Positions 1 through 8,146 of a stretch of 64,000 nucleotides of DNA are shown one piece after another. Origin of the DNA: JAAZBA01 sp964461815 (GTDB lineage Bacteria; Bacillota; Clostridia; Oscillospirales; QAMX01). The notes under the pieces were generated by a model. It was given only the letters and a program-made list of their open reading frames with translations. It had not been told where the DNA came from and did not search any database. Position 1 is the stretch's first letter, and each line of letters begins with the position of its first letter. The DNA lies in the NCBI GenBank assembly GCA_964461815.1, contig CAYWVF010000003.1:1-64000 (forward strand). The letters run 5' to 3'. Both the position numbers and the translations under genes were made by a program.

Positions 1-92
1 TTCTCGAAAAGATAATAAATAATGCAATAATCAGAATAGAAAAAGCTATTGACTGGATCATATGTACAATATATAATAAAAGTAAACAATAA
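1..92 (+). CDS. 3' end of an unidentified protein (partial)
   Basis: Only the last 29 codons are in the window. The frame starting at base 3 is open and ends with TAA at 90-92, while the other two plus frames stop within 25 bases. The residues are mostly Ile, Asn and Lys and carry no family signature. The stop lies 14 bases before the next ATG, with that gene's ribosome site in the gap, so the fragment is probably the upstream member of the same operon. The function cannot be judged. Confidence 0.5.
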   Translation, partial: LEKIINNAIIRIEKAIDWIICTIYNKSKQ

Positions 93-106
93 TAAGGAGA
101 ATTTAC

Positions 107-724
107 ATGGACGAATTGTTATTTAGATACGAAGAACTGAGAAATATCGAATCGGAAATACAGACTGCGGTCGAGCTTCTTGTGAAAGTGTATTCTAAAG
201 GCGGAAAGGTGCTCCTTTGCGGAAATGGAGGCAGCGCATCCGACTGTGAGCATATTGTAGGTGAGCTGATGAAGACCTTTATAAAAAAACGTCCGCTTTC
301 CGAGACTGAAAAGGAAGTGTTTGTAAATAACTTTGCGGATCAGGGTGCATACATAGCTGAAAATCTCCAGAAAGCACTTCCTACGATATCTCTTGTAAGC
401 CAAAGCTCCATATTTACGGCATATATCAACGATGTTCAGCCTGATCTGATATATGCACAGCTTACATACGGCTATGGAGCTGTCGGAGATGCGCTTATAG
501 GTATTACAACATCGGGCAATTCGAAGAACATAATCAATGCAGTCATTGCCGCAAAAGCAAAGGGCATGGTAACGATCGGATTAACAGGCAAGAACAGGTG
601 TAAATTGGATGATCACTGTGACGTAGTTATCCATGCACCCGAGACAGAGACATATAAAGTGCAGGAATATCACTTGCCGATATATCATTATATATGTGCC
701 GAGTTGGAAAGGAGAATGTTTTAA
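107..724 (+). CDS. SIS-domain sugar-phosphate isomerase, GmhA-like
   Basis: This 205-residue SIS-domain protein resembles phosphoheptose isomerase (GmhA), which interconverts sedoheptulose 7-phosphate and heptose phosphate. Visible signatures are the phosphate-binding stretch CGNGGSASD near residues 38-46, followed by a CEHIVGEL helix, and the second SIS loop GITTSGNSKN near residue 145. An AAGGAG site precedes the ATG. The stop codon overlaps the ATG of the beta-mannosidase gene, so the two are translationally coupled. No heptose or lipopolysaccharide genes are nearby, so the true substrate may be another sugar phosphate released during glycan breakdown. The SIS fold is clear; the substrate is not. 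Confidence 0.8.
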   Translation: MDELLFRYEELRNIESEIQTAVELLVKVYSKGGKVLLCGNGGSASDCEHIVGELMKTFIKKRPLSETEKEVFVNNFADQGAYIAENLQKALPTISLVSQSSIFTAYINDVQPDLIYAQLTYGYGAVGDALIGITTSGNSKNIINAVIAAKAKGMVTIGLTGKNRCKLDDHCDVVIHAPETETYKVQEYHLPIYHYICAELERRMF

Positions 725-2976
725 TGAAAACTGTAAGTCTCAACGGAAAATGGAAGCTTCGCTTTTTCGAGCAGGACAGCGTAAAGCACAGTGAAGTAAA
801 TGCGCTGCCGTCCGTTCTCTGTTCAGTCCCCGGAAATGTAGAGCTTGACCTGTCGGAAGCCGGCATTCTCCCAAAGGATCTGTTCATGGGTGAGAATATA
901 AAGGAAGCTGAAAAGTACGAAACATACGAATGGTGGTACGAGTCTCATTTTGATGCTCCCGATCTCGGCGACTGCAAGAGAGTGAAGCTGCATTTCGAGG
1001 GCGTAGACTGCTTTGCGGAGTATTACATAAACGGCACACTTATCGGTACATCTGAGGATGCTTTGATACCGATAGAGTTTGATATTACAGATAAGCTTGA
1101 TAATACGAATAAGCTTGAGGTAAGAATAAAGTCCGCAATGATTGCAGCATATAATACCGAGTACGAGACATATGTCATAAAAAATTCATGGCATATCGAC
1201 CCGGAAGCAATATACATCAGGAAGCCGCCGCACTGCTTCGGATGGGATATTATGCCAAGAGCATTAAGCGCCGGAATTTGGAAAGATGTCGAGCTTCGAC
1301 TGGAGTCACGTGCTGAAATAAACGATATTTTCTTCTGCATTGACCGAGTAACTGAAGAGACTGCAATAATAAAGGCCGTATATGACGTAAATTGCTCTGT
1401 TTATGACATAAAAAAGCTAAAACTGAAGATAGACGGTCGCTACAAGGATAAGACCTTTTACAAGGAAATACCGCTCAAGTTCAAAGCAGGAAATACTGCT
1501 ATAGAAATAAAAGAGCCTGTTCTCTGGTGGCCGTACGGATATGGTGAGCCTGCGATATACGATGTACATGCAAGCCTCGAATACGATGGTGAGGTATTAT
1601 CCGAGAAAGACTATAACCTCGGTATAAGAACGGTCGAATTAAAGCATACCGATACGACGGATGGCGTCAACGGCTGCTTCGAATTTCATATAAACGGTGA
1701 GAAGATCATATGCAGAGGCTCGAACTGGGTGCCGATGGACGCTTATCACAGCCGAGATAAGCAGCGTTATGCAAAGGCGTTGGATCTAGTAAGTGATATA
1801 GGCTGCAATATACTCAGACTCTGGGGCGGTAATGTTTACGAGCAGGAGGAGTTTTACGACTACTGCGACAGAAACGGTATCATGATATGGCAAGATTTTA
1901 CAATGGCATGTCATGCATATCCTCAGGACGATCAGTTCTGTAATATTCTAAAGCACGAGGTAAAGACGGTTATCAAGGCTCTTCGAAATCATTCATGCAT
2001 CATACTCTGGTCGGGTGATAACGAGATCGACTCGCTGCTCATTGAGAATCACACAGACCCGAATAAGAATAGGACAACACGTGAGATAATTCCCGAGATG
2101 ATACGAATATACGACGGTACAAGACCGTATCTTCCAAGCTCACCGTACGTGTCCGAGGCGATATATGAGACGGGTAGAGTAGATGCAATACCTGAGGCTC
2201 ACATCTGGGGACCGCGTGACTATTTTAAATCTTCATATTATACGACCTATTCTGCACATTTTATAAGTGAAGCAGGATATCATGGCTGTCCATGTGAGGA
2301 ATCTATACGTAAATTCATAGAACCCGAGTATGTATGGCCGTATCAGAACAATCCACAATGGATACTTCACTCTACGGATCAGCAGAATTGTGACGGACGA
2401 GTTATGCTGATGGAGCGTCAGGTACGTCAGCTGTTCGGAGCTGTTCCGGATAATTTAAAGGATTATTCACTTGCATCGCAGATATCACAGGCAGAAGCAA
2501 AGAAGTTTTTCATTGAGAATATCCGCTGCAACAGGGAGACGAAGAGCGGAATCATATGGTGGAATCTTATTGACGGATGGCCGCAGATGTCGGATGCAGT
2601 TGTGGACTACTATTATGTAAAGAAGCTTGCGTATGAGTATATAAAGCGTTCTCAGCAGCCTTTTGCGATAATGATGAGAGAAATCGATGCATGGAATTCT
2701 ACGATCATTGCTGCAAATGACACTCTTTGCCGTAAGCTCGGTACGTACTCCGTAAAGTGCTATGATACAAACGAGATCGTAGCAGAGGGCAGCTTTGAAA
2801 TCGCTCCCAATTCTGCAAAGGCACTTGGCAAGATACCTCTTATGTATTCCGACAAAGCATTGTTTATCATTGAATGGAAGATCGACGGAGTAAAATTTAA
2901 AAATCACTATTTAGCCGGATATCCCCCGATAGATTTTGATAAATATAAGGAATACCTGAAAGAAATACTGAAATAG
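724..2976 (+). CDS. Glycoside hydrolase family 2 beta-mannosidase-like enzyme
   Basis: A 750-residue GH2 enzyme, most like beta-mannosidases, which release mannose from beta-linked oligosaccharides. The order is an N-terminal jelly-roll sugar-binding domain (about 1-180), an immunoglobulin-like domain (about 190-300) and a TIM barrel (about 300-620). The likely acid/base is Glu434 in SGDNEID and the likely nucleophile Glu516 in ISEAGYHG; LRLWGGN and IMIWQDF are typical of the family. The start is the ATG at 724, preceded by AAGGAGAATG and overlapping the upstream stop; an in-frame ATG 30 bases earlier lies inside the SIS gene. No signal peptide is visible, so it acts in the cytoplasm on imported oligosaccharides. 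A strong terminator follows. Confidence 0.88.
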   Translation: MKTVSLNGKWKLRFFEQDSVKHSEVNALPSVLCSVPGNVELDLSEAGILPKDLFMGENIKEAEKYETYEWWYESHFDAPDLGDCKRVKLHFEGVDCFAEYYINGTLIGTSEDALIPIEFDITDKLDNTNKLEVRIKSAMIAAYNTEYETYVIKNSWHIDPEAIYIRKPPHCFGWDIMPRALSAGIWKDVELRLESRAEINDIFFCIDRVTEETAIIKAVYDVNCSVYDIKKLKLKIDGRYKDKTFYKEIPLKFKAGNTAIEIKEPVLWWPYGYGEPAIYDVHASLEYDGEVLSEKDYNLGIRTVELKHTDTTDGVNGCFEFHINGEKIICRGSNWVPMDAYHSRDKQRYAKALDLVSDIGCNILRLWGGNVYEQEEFYDYCDRNGIMIWQDFTMACHAYPQDDQFCNILKHEVKTVIKALRNHSCIILWSGDNEIDSLLIENHTDPNKNRTTREIIPEMIRIYDGTRPYLPSSPYVSEAIYETGRVDAIPEAHIWGPRDYFKSSYYTTYSAHFISEAGYHGCPCEESIRKFIEPEYVWPYQNNPQWILHSTDQQNCDGRVMLMERQVRQLFGAVPDNLKDYSLASQISQAEAKKFFIENIRCNRETKSGIIWWNLIDGWPQMSDAVVDYYYVKKLAYEYIKRSQQPFAIMMREIDAWNSTIIAANDTLCRKLGTYSVKCYDTNEIVAEGSFEIAPNSAKALGKIPLMYSDKALFIIEWKIDGVKFKNHYLAGYPPIDFDKYKEYLKEILK

Positions 2977-2978
2977 AG

Positions 2979-3014
2979 AAAAGGTACTGTATCATCACAG
3001 ATACAGTACCTTTT
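2979..3014. terminator. Bidirectional intrinsic terminator
   Basis: A near-perfect hairpin, AAAAGGTACTGTATC, six-base loop, GATACAGTACCTTTT, has A and T runs on its two sides. It lies between the convergent beta-mannosidase and ROK genes and can end both transcripts. Confidence 0.85.
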
Positions 3015-3017
3015 AAA

Positions 3018-3971
3018 TTAAATATATGCTGCAACGGCTAAAGCCGCATAATCTCCGATCGAGTCTCCAAGCTCAGCAGGAACTACCTTACAGACACTGC
3101 GATTGAGATCAAGTGTTTCCTCATTGATTATTTTACAAGCACCGTCCCAAAGAAGCTCACGACTGCGTTCAAATATACTTCCGATCACAATGATATCAGG
3201 ATTGAGTATGTCGATCAGTATCGATAGCCCATGCCCTAGCATTTCAGAACAGATGTTGTATACCTCTATTGCGGCTTTATCTCCGGCCTTTGCACATTCT
3301 GCAATGAGCTTAGCATCGATTTTGTCAAGTGAAGCGAGATCTGCACAGTAGGCTGTACTTTCGCCTCTCTGAAGATATTCGAGCGCCTTTATACGTCCGA
3401 TTTGAGCTATTCCGCCGCCGCTGCAAAAGCCTTCAAAGCTGCCGGATTTACCGTATCCCACGGGCCCGAATTTTGACAGAGATATATGTCCGACCTCACC
3501 TGCCATATCGTTAGCACCTGTGTAAAGCTTTCCGTCAAGAATAAGTCCTGCACCCATACCGGTACCGAATGTCAAAAAAATCATATTGCTATGTCCACGC
3601 CCGGCACCGAATTTCCATTCCGCTAATGCACATGCGTTTGCGTCGTTTTGCAGCATTACGGGAACATTAAATTCGTTTTCGAAAAATGCTTTTATCTCCA
3701 CATTGTCCCAACCGACAAGGTTAGGCGGAGACAGAATGACACCTGTCTTGCTGTTGAGAGGCCCTCCGCAGCTTATGCCGATGGCATCTATAGTCGAGCA
3801 GTTCAGCTTTCTTATCATATCTGCCATTTTTTTCATTATTATTTCAGGCGAAGTACCTTTCTCAGTGGGAAATTTTATTTTATCCTTTATCCTTACTTCG
3901 CATTTTTTCGTATCATATTCGCCGCAGCATACAGCACACTTTGTGCCACCGATATCTATTCCGACAAGCAT
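3018..3971 (-). CDS. ROK family sugar kinase lacking the zinc cysteines
   Basis: A 317-residue ROK protein, probably a sugar kinase. It has the phosphate-binding DIGGTK motif at residues 6-11, the catalytic aspartate in NDANA and a GEVGH motif. In zinc-dependent ROK kinases the next segment is CxCGxxGCxE; here it reads VGYGKSGSFE, so all three cysteines are replaced while the upstream histidine remains. There is no N-terminal helix-turn-helix, so it is an enzyme and not a repressor. The start at 3971 has GGAGGT seven bases upstream; the longer frame to 4007 has no such site. It is divergent from the Gfo/Idh gene and has its own promoter. The exact hexose is unknown. Confidence 0.83.
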   Translation of the reverse strand: MLVGIDIGGTKCAVCCGEYDTKKCEVRIKDKIKFPTEKGTSPEIIMKKMADMIRKLNCSTIDAIGISCGGPLNSKTGVILSPPNLVGWDNVEIKAFFENEFNVPVMLQNDANACALAEWKFGAGRGHSNMIFLTFGTGMGAGLILDGKLYTGANDMAGEVGHISLSKFGPVGYGKSGSFEGFCSGGGIAQIGRIKALEYLQRGESTAYCADLASLDKIDAKLIAECAKAGDKAAIEVYNICSEMLGHGLSILIDILNPDIIVIGSIFERSRELLWDGACKIINEETLDLNRSVCKVVPAELGDSIGDYAALAVAAYI

Positions 3972-4016
3972 ATATTGACCTCCAAAATAAGCTGATATAA
4001 AAAACATATCACTATA

Positions 4017-4044
4017 ATTATATCATAAAAATTCGGTAAGACAA
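4017..4044 (-). promoter_or_regulatory. Sigma-A promoter for the ROK gene
   Basis: On the minus strand TTGTCT (4039-4044) is separated by 16 bases from a perfect TATAAT (4017-4022). It lies 46 bases upstream of the chosen ROK start. Confidence 0.65.
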
Positions 4045-4098
4045 TATCGGATTATAAAATATCGTACTTTTTTACATAGAGTAATCTGATTTTGAATA

Positions 4099-4127
4099 TT
4101 GACTGACAGAGAAATGTGTTGTATAAT
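4099..4127 (+). promoter_or_regulatory. Sigma-A promoter for the Gfo/Idh pair
   Basis: TTGACT (4099-4104), a 17-base spacer and TATAAT (4122-4127) form a near-consensus promoter about 105 bases before the ATG at 4233, leaving a leader of roughly 100 nucleotides. Confidence 0.75.
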
Positions 4128-4232
4128 TATTAATATAAAATGACATAAAGACTTAGATTTAAGTCTTTAAGTTGTGGTGACTGTGAACTATGCTGCAAAA
4201 ATATCTTAATGTAATTTTGAGGAGGCTGAAAG

Positions 4233-5369
4233 ATGATCAAGGTCGGTATAGTTGGTTCAAGAGGATTTTCAGCATTAACGGGATTAAGAGCACGTCCGGA
4301 TGTTGAGATCACAGCGTTCTGTGATCTTAATGAAGACCTTTTAAAGGCAAAGGCAGAGGAACATAATATAAAACATACCTACAGAGTTTATGAAGATATG
4401 CTCGAGGCAGATATTGATGCTGTATGGATAGCATCGCCGATGCAGTGCCATGTGTCACAGGTCATTGCAGCACTTGATGCAGGAAAGCATGTAATGAGCG
4501 AGGTCACAGCAGGCGTATCTATGGATGAGCTGTGGTGGCTTATAGAAGCAGTTGAGAGATCAAATAAGATATACATGTTTGCTGAAAATACGTGTTATTA
4601 TCCGCATGTACAGCAGGTACGTGAGATGGTAAAAAAAGGCCTTTTCGGTGAGCTTTATTATGCGGAATGCTCGTATGTTCATAATATTACAGATCTGCTC
4701 ACATATCCCAATGGTAAAAGATCATGGCGTAATTATTGGCAGCTTGGCACACACGGGGCATTTTATCCGACGCATAGTCTGGGCCCTGTAATGCAGTGGT
4801 TTGAGGGTGACAGAATAGCAAGTATTTCTGCTTTCGGATCGGGTCACCATGCTCATCCCGAGCTGAGAAATGAAGACACCACTATTGTAATGTGCAGACT
4901 CGCAAGCGGAAAGCTTGTAAATCTCAGAGTGGACTGTCTTTCTCCGCGTCCGGTTCCGGATACAACATATTTCCAGCTCCAGGGTACAAAGGGTGTATTC
5001 GAAACGATACGTGGCTGTGGTGATGTGAATAAGATATGGTTTGAGGGAATGCCGGCACTCGATCCCGAATGCAAAGAACGCAAATTCAGACCACTTGCGG
5101 ACTTCGAAGAATATTTGCCCGAAAGATTTAAGCTTGCTACAGATGATCAGAAGGGCGCAGGTCATGGAGGTTCAGACTTCTTTATTGTAGATGATTTCGT
5201 GAACGCTATCAACAGCGGTGTTCAGCCGGAGTGTGATGTGTATAAGGCATGTGAATGGACAGCTGTAGGTCTTCTCTCAGCTCTTAGTGTTACAAATGGA
5301 GGACGTGAGATAGAGGTTCCGAACTTCAGAAAAAATATGCCCAGAGAAGAGCAGTTTATAAAATTATAA
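4233..5369 (+). CDS. Gfo/Idh/MocA family oxidoreductase
   Basis: A 378-residue NAD(P)-dependent oxidoreductase. The N-terminal Rossmann fold starts VGIVGSRG. The usual EKP motif is replaced by SEVTAG near residue 90. The C-terminal half contains HGAFYPTHSLGPV and GHGGSDFF, a pattern shared with GH109-type members of the superfamily, which remove sugars by a transient oxidation step. It could therefore be either a sugar dehydrogenase or an NAD-dependent glycosidase. No signal peptide is visible. The ATG has AGGAGG seven bases upstream. It is followed after 38 bases by a second, shorter Gfo/Idh gene in the same transcript. Confidence 0.85.
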   Translation: MIKVGIVGSRGFSALTGLRARPDVEITAFCDLNEDLLKAKAEEHNIKHTYRVYEDMLEADIDAVWIASPMQCHVSQVIAALDAGKHVMSEVTAGVSMDELWWLIEAVERSNKIYMFAENTCYYPHVQQVREMVKKGLFGELYYAECSYVHNITDLLTYPNGKRSWRNYWQLGTHGAFYPTHSLGPVMQWFEGDRIASISAFGSGHHAHPELRNEDTTIVMCRLASGKLVNLRVDCLSPRPVPDTTYFQLQGTKGVFETIRGCGDVNKIWFEGMPALDPECKERKFRPLADFEEYLPERFKLATDDQKGAGHGGSDFFIVDDFVNAINSGVQPECDVYKACEWTAVGLLSALSVTNGGREIEVPNFRKNMPREEQFIKL

Positions 5370-5407
5370 AACAAAAAGTTTTTGATCGTTGAAAGGAAAG
5401 AAAAAAT

Positions 5408-6292
5408 ATGTTTAGAATAGGTATAATAGGCTCTGAAAATTCTCATGCTATGGCATTTGCAAAGATATTCAATGATCTTGATCCGAATTTCGAAGGCTCT
5501 TATCCCGATTGTAAGGTTGTAGCGATCGGTGGAGATTATCCTGAGGAGTCCAAAAAGGTATTTGACACATGCGGCTTGGAGTTTATCGCAGAAAAACCGG
5601 AAGACATGCTGGGAAAAATAGATGCTGTTATGGTAACGGCAAGAAACGGTAAGTTTCATCCTGAATTTGCTCGTCCGTTTATTGAAGCAGGCATACCGGC
5701 GTTTATCGATAAGCCATTCGCAAACGATGGCGCAGAGGCTCTTGCACTTGCAAAGCTTGCGAAATCAAAAAATGTACCTATCGTGGGAGGTTCATCTACA
5801 AAGCTTGTATATGATGTAACGATGCTGAAACATGCGTTCAAATCCGGGCTGGGCGGTATTTTAGGCGGTGGAGTGGCTGCTCCGCTGAACTTCTGTAATG
5901 AATACGGCGGCTTCTATTTCTATTCATCACATCTTGCCGAGATACTTATGTCGATCTTCGGGTATGACATTAAATCGGTCATCGCAGTTGAGAAAAACGG
6001 AAACGTAACAGGTATAGCGCGTTATAATGATTTCGATATAACGATGCACTTTAACGACGGAAATTATGCATATTCGGCGGGAATGTTCGGAAAGAAAGGC
6101 TCTGCTCGCAGAGAGATCGATATTTCTCTTTGCTATCAGCATGAGTGCGCTATATTCGTTGATATGCTTCGCACAGGTAAAATGGCTCATACATATAAGG
6201 AGCTGATAGCACCTGTATTTCTTCTTAATGCTATTGAGAAGTCATATCTCTCCGGTGGAGAAGAAGTGCCTGTAATAGTTCCTGAGGTATAA
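5408..6292 (+). CDS. Short Gfo/Idh/MocA family oxidoreductase
   Basis: A 294-residue Rossmann-fold protein with IGIIGSENSH at the N-terminus and FIDKPFAN near residue 98, where Lys-Pro of the family EKP motif is kept. It is about 80-100 residues shorter than usual, mostly in the C-terminal domain, where HSxxLAEIL replaces the common catalytic-His segment. It shares the promoter of the 4233 gene. Pairs of Gfo/Idh proteins often carry out successive oxidation and reduction of a sugar or inositol; that role is inferred from context. A terminator follows directly. Confidence 0.78.
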   Translation: MFRIGIIGSENSHAMAFAKIFNDLDPNFEGSYPDCKVVAIGGDYPEESKKVFDTCGLEFIAEKPEDMLGKIDAVMVTARNGKFHPEFARPFIEAGIPAFIDKPFANDGAEALALAKLAKSKNVPIVGGSSTKLVYDVTMLKHAFKSGLGGILGGGVAAPLNFCNEYGGFYFYSSHLAEILMSIFGYDIKSVIAVEKNGNVTGIARYNDFDITMHFNDGNYAYSAGMFGKKGSARREIDISLCYQHECAIFVDMLRTGKMAHTYKELIAPVFLLNAIEKSYLSGGEEVPVIVPEV

Positions 6293-6300
6293 TAAAATGA

Positions 6301-6347
6301 TCAGACGTATATTGTGGTGAAAAGCTCACATATACGTCTGATTTTTA
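6301..6347. terminator. Bidirectional intrinsic terminator
   Basis: TCAGACGTATATTGTG pairs with CACATATACGTCTGA and is followed by TTTTT. It sits between the convergent Gfo/Idh and FAD-oxidoreductase genes. Confidence 0.8.
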
Positions 6348-6349
6348 CA

Positions 6350-7642
6350 TTATTTTCTGTTGGGTAGCCATCCGCCTATCGCAACAAGCTTATCCTGTAG
6401 CTTTTTAACATCGATGTCACGTACCTCGCTGGTGCTTTTTGCCGCCATTGACGCAGCCATACCGCAGGCTTGACCTGTAATATAACATCCGGGCATTACT
6501 CTGACAGAAGACTGCATCTTTTTATCCGTGCTTATGCAGCGCCCACTGACAAGGACATTGGAAAGCTTTTGCGGTATCAGACTTCTGTACGGAATGCCGT
6601 AGCTTTCACCCTTGCCGAGATTCAGAGAGGTATGCTCCTTTAAAAATGCACTGTAGTTTTCTTTGCCAAGCTCGGGATGAACATCGATAGGGTATGAATA
6701 ACGTCCTATTTCATCGGTGAAATTCGCTTTGTTTATGAAATCATCGACAGAGAGTATGTAATCTCCTATGATACGTCTGGATTCTCTGATGCCGAGGTAA
6801 GAGCCGGAGCATATAGCTCTGGTATTTTCGTAGCCATATTTAATATAGTTTCTGTAATATACTTCGAATTCAGGTATAAGCTTCCTGCCGAGTATCATAC
6901 CGTCGGTGAGAGATCTTTCGTCCGTAGCATCGATTCCATAGCAATGCCCGATATTTCCGCCTGCTGTGTTTTCGCCTGTGCGCCACATTCCGGGCATATG
7001 ATAATCCTCCTGTGTGAATATACCGTCATCATATGCTCTGCCAACCTCACGGTTGTCGGGTGAATGAACGACTCTGCTCCAATCAACATTTATCCATGAC
7101 GAGCAAAGTGTTGATGGCATTACTTTACCGTTTTCATCACCGAATTTGTATGGAGCTCCTGCCCAAACACAAAGATCGCCATCACCGGTAGCATCTATGT
7201 ATACTTTAGCTTTGATCGCATATACTCCGCTTTTAGCTGCAACTATAATATACTCAACATGATCTCCGGTTGTAATGACATCTATCATTGTTGTATGGAA
7301 AAGAAAATCTGCTCCCGAGTCCTTGACCTTGTTATCGTATGTTCTTTTCAAAAGCTCTGCATCGATACCGAGTCCGTCGAACGGAAGCTTGGTCGCATCA
7401 TATATTTCCTTGCCGAATCCACCTGCCATGAAATCCAAACCGTTTGTGAATTGCATAAATCCTGGAACTAAAGAAGCTGTACCGGCGCCACCGAAAAAAC
7501 CGTGAGCTTCTATTATCATTACCTTAGCACCATCTCTTGCGGCAACAACACCTGCGGCAGTACCCGCAGGCCCTCCGCCTACTACGCATATGTCCGTTTC
7601 GTATTTTATCGGTAATTGCTTTGTATACTGAACAGAATCCAT
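6350..7642 (-). CDS. FAD-dependent oxidoreductase
   Basis: A 430-residue flavoprotein of the FAD_oxidored type. It has the dinucleotide-binding GGGPAG at residues 22-27, with MIIEAHGFFGGAG after it, and a second FAD segment YIDATGDGDLCVWAG. Relatives are often found in sugar clusters, but their reactions are mostly unproven. The start at 7642 is preceded by GAAAGGAG seven bases upstream; the frame extends 36 bases further without a ribosome site. The neighbours (ROK, Gfo/Idh, beta-mannosidase) suggest oxidation of a sugar or sugar acid, by inference only. Confidence 0.78.
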   Translation of the reverse strand: MDSVQYTKQLPIKYETDICVVGGGPAGTAAGVVAARDGAKVMIIEAHGFFGGAGTASLVPGFMQFTNGLDFMAGGFGKEIYDATKLPFDGLGIDAELLKRTYDNKVKDSGADFLFHTTMIDVITTGDHVEYIIVAAKSGVYAIKAKVYIDATGDGDLCVWAGAPYKFGDENGKVMPSTLCSSWINVDWSRVVHSPDNREVGRAYDDGIFTQEDYHMPGMWRTGENTAGGNIGHCYGIDATDERSLTDGMILGRKLIPEFEVYYRNYIKYGYENTRAICSGSYLGIRESRRIIGDYILSVDDFINKANFTDEIGRYSYPIDVHPELGKENYSAFLKEHTSLNLGKGESYGIPYRSLIPQKLSNVLVSGRCISTDKKMQSSVRVMPGCYITGQACGMAASMAAKSTSEVRDIDVKKLQDKLVAIGGWLPNRK

Positions 7643-7868
7643 AAATACGCTCCTTTCAAATATAGCTCTGGAGATCACAAATAATATGATCGAGAAAAGA
7701 TCATATGCTCCGATATTATAATAGCATAATATTGAGCGTTATGCTTATAAAATCGATACAATATATTGAACAAAGAGCATATTTTATATTTGAGAGGAAT
7801 AGACGGAGCAGTTGGGTATAATTGATATGAAAAATGCAAATACAGTAATATATTTTCCATAATATATG

Positions 7869-7897
7869 TTGACAAAACGGCTGAATAATATTAAAAT
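7869..7897 (+). promoter_or_regulatory. Promoter-like pair in the aspS upstream region
   Basis: TTGACA (7869-7874), 17 bases, TAAAAT (7892-7897). A transcript from here would carry a 240-nucleotide leader into aspS or a short untranslated RNA. No gene starts close behind it. Confidence 0.4.
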
Positions 7898-8083
7898 TAT
7901 CGGTAGAGATTATGTTTATATCTGATTTTAACCGCTTTACACGGAGAATGGTGAGTTCATATGATAGACCGGCTATTGTGAAATTAAATTCAGGCAACAA
8001 AGTATGGTTTTCAAACAAAGATGCAGCTCAGCACCGATGAATGAATGCAATATACTTCTGCCATATTTAAAAGTAGAAAATAA

Positions 8084-8112
8084 TTGACTTTTCGTCAAAA
8101 ATATGCTATAAT
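8084..8112 (+). promoter_or_regulatory. Sigma-A promoter of the aspS-gatCAB operon
   Basis: TTGACT (8084-8089), a 17-base spacer and TATAAT (8107-8112), ending 34 bases before the aspS ATG. Confidence 0.8.
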
Positions 8113-8146
8113 TTAATGTCAATTAATGTAATGAAAGGAAATTTAT

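Larger units (their letters stand above)
7643..8146. other. 504-base divergent intergenic region, no convincing gene
   Basis: AT-rich sequence between the FAD oxidoreductase and aspS. It holds the aspS promoter at 8084-8112 and a second plus-strand promoter-like pair at 7869-7897. Open frames here lack ribosome sites and family signatures. No T-box signature (AGGGTGG) is visible ahead of aspS. Confidence 0.55.

Noticed and set aside
7716..8018. 100-codon minus-strand ORF between the FAD oxidoreductase and aspS
   Set aside because: No ribosome site, low-complexity Ile/Leu-rich product, no family signature; the region is AT-rich promoter sequence.
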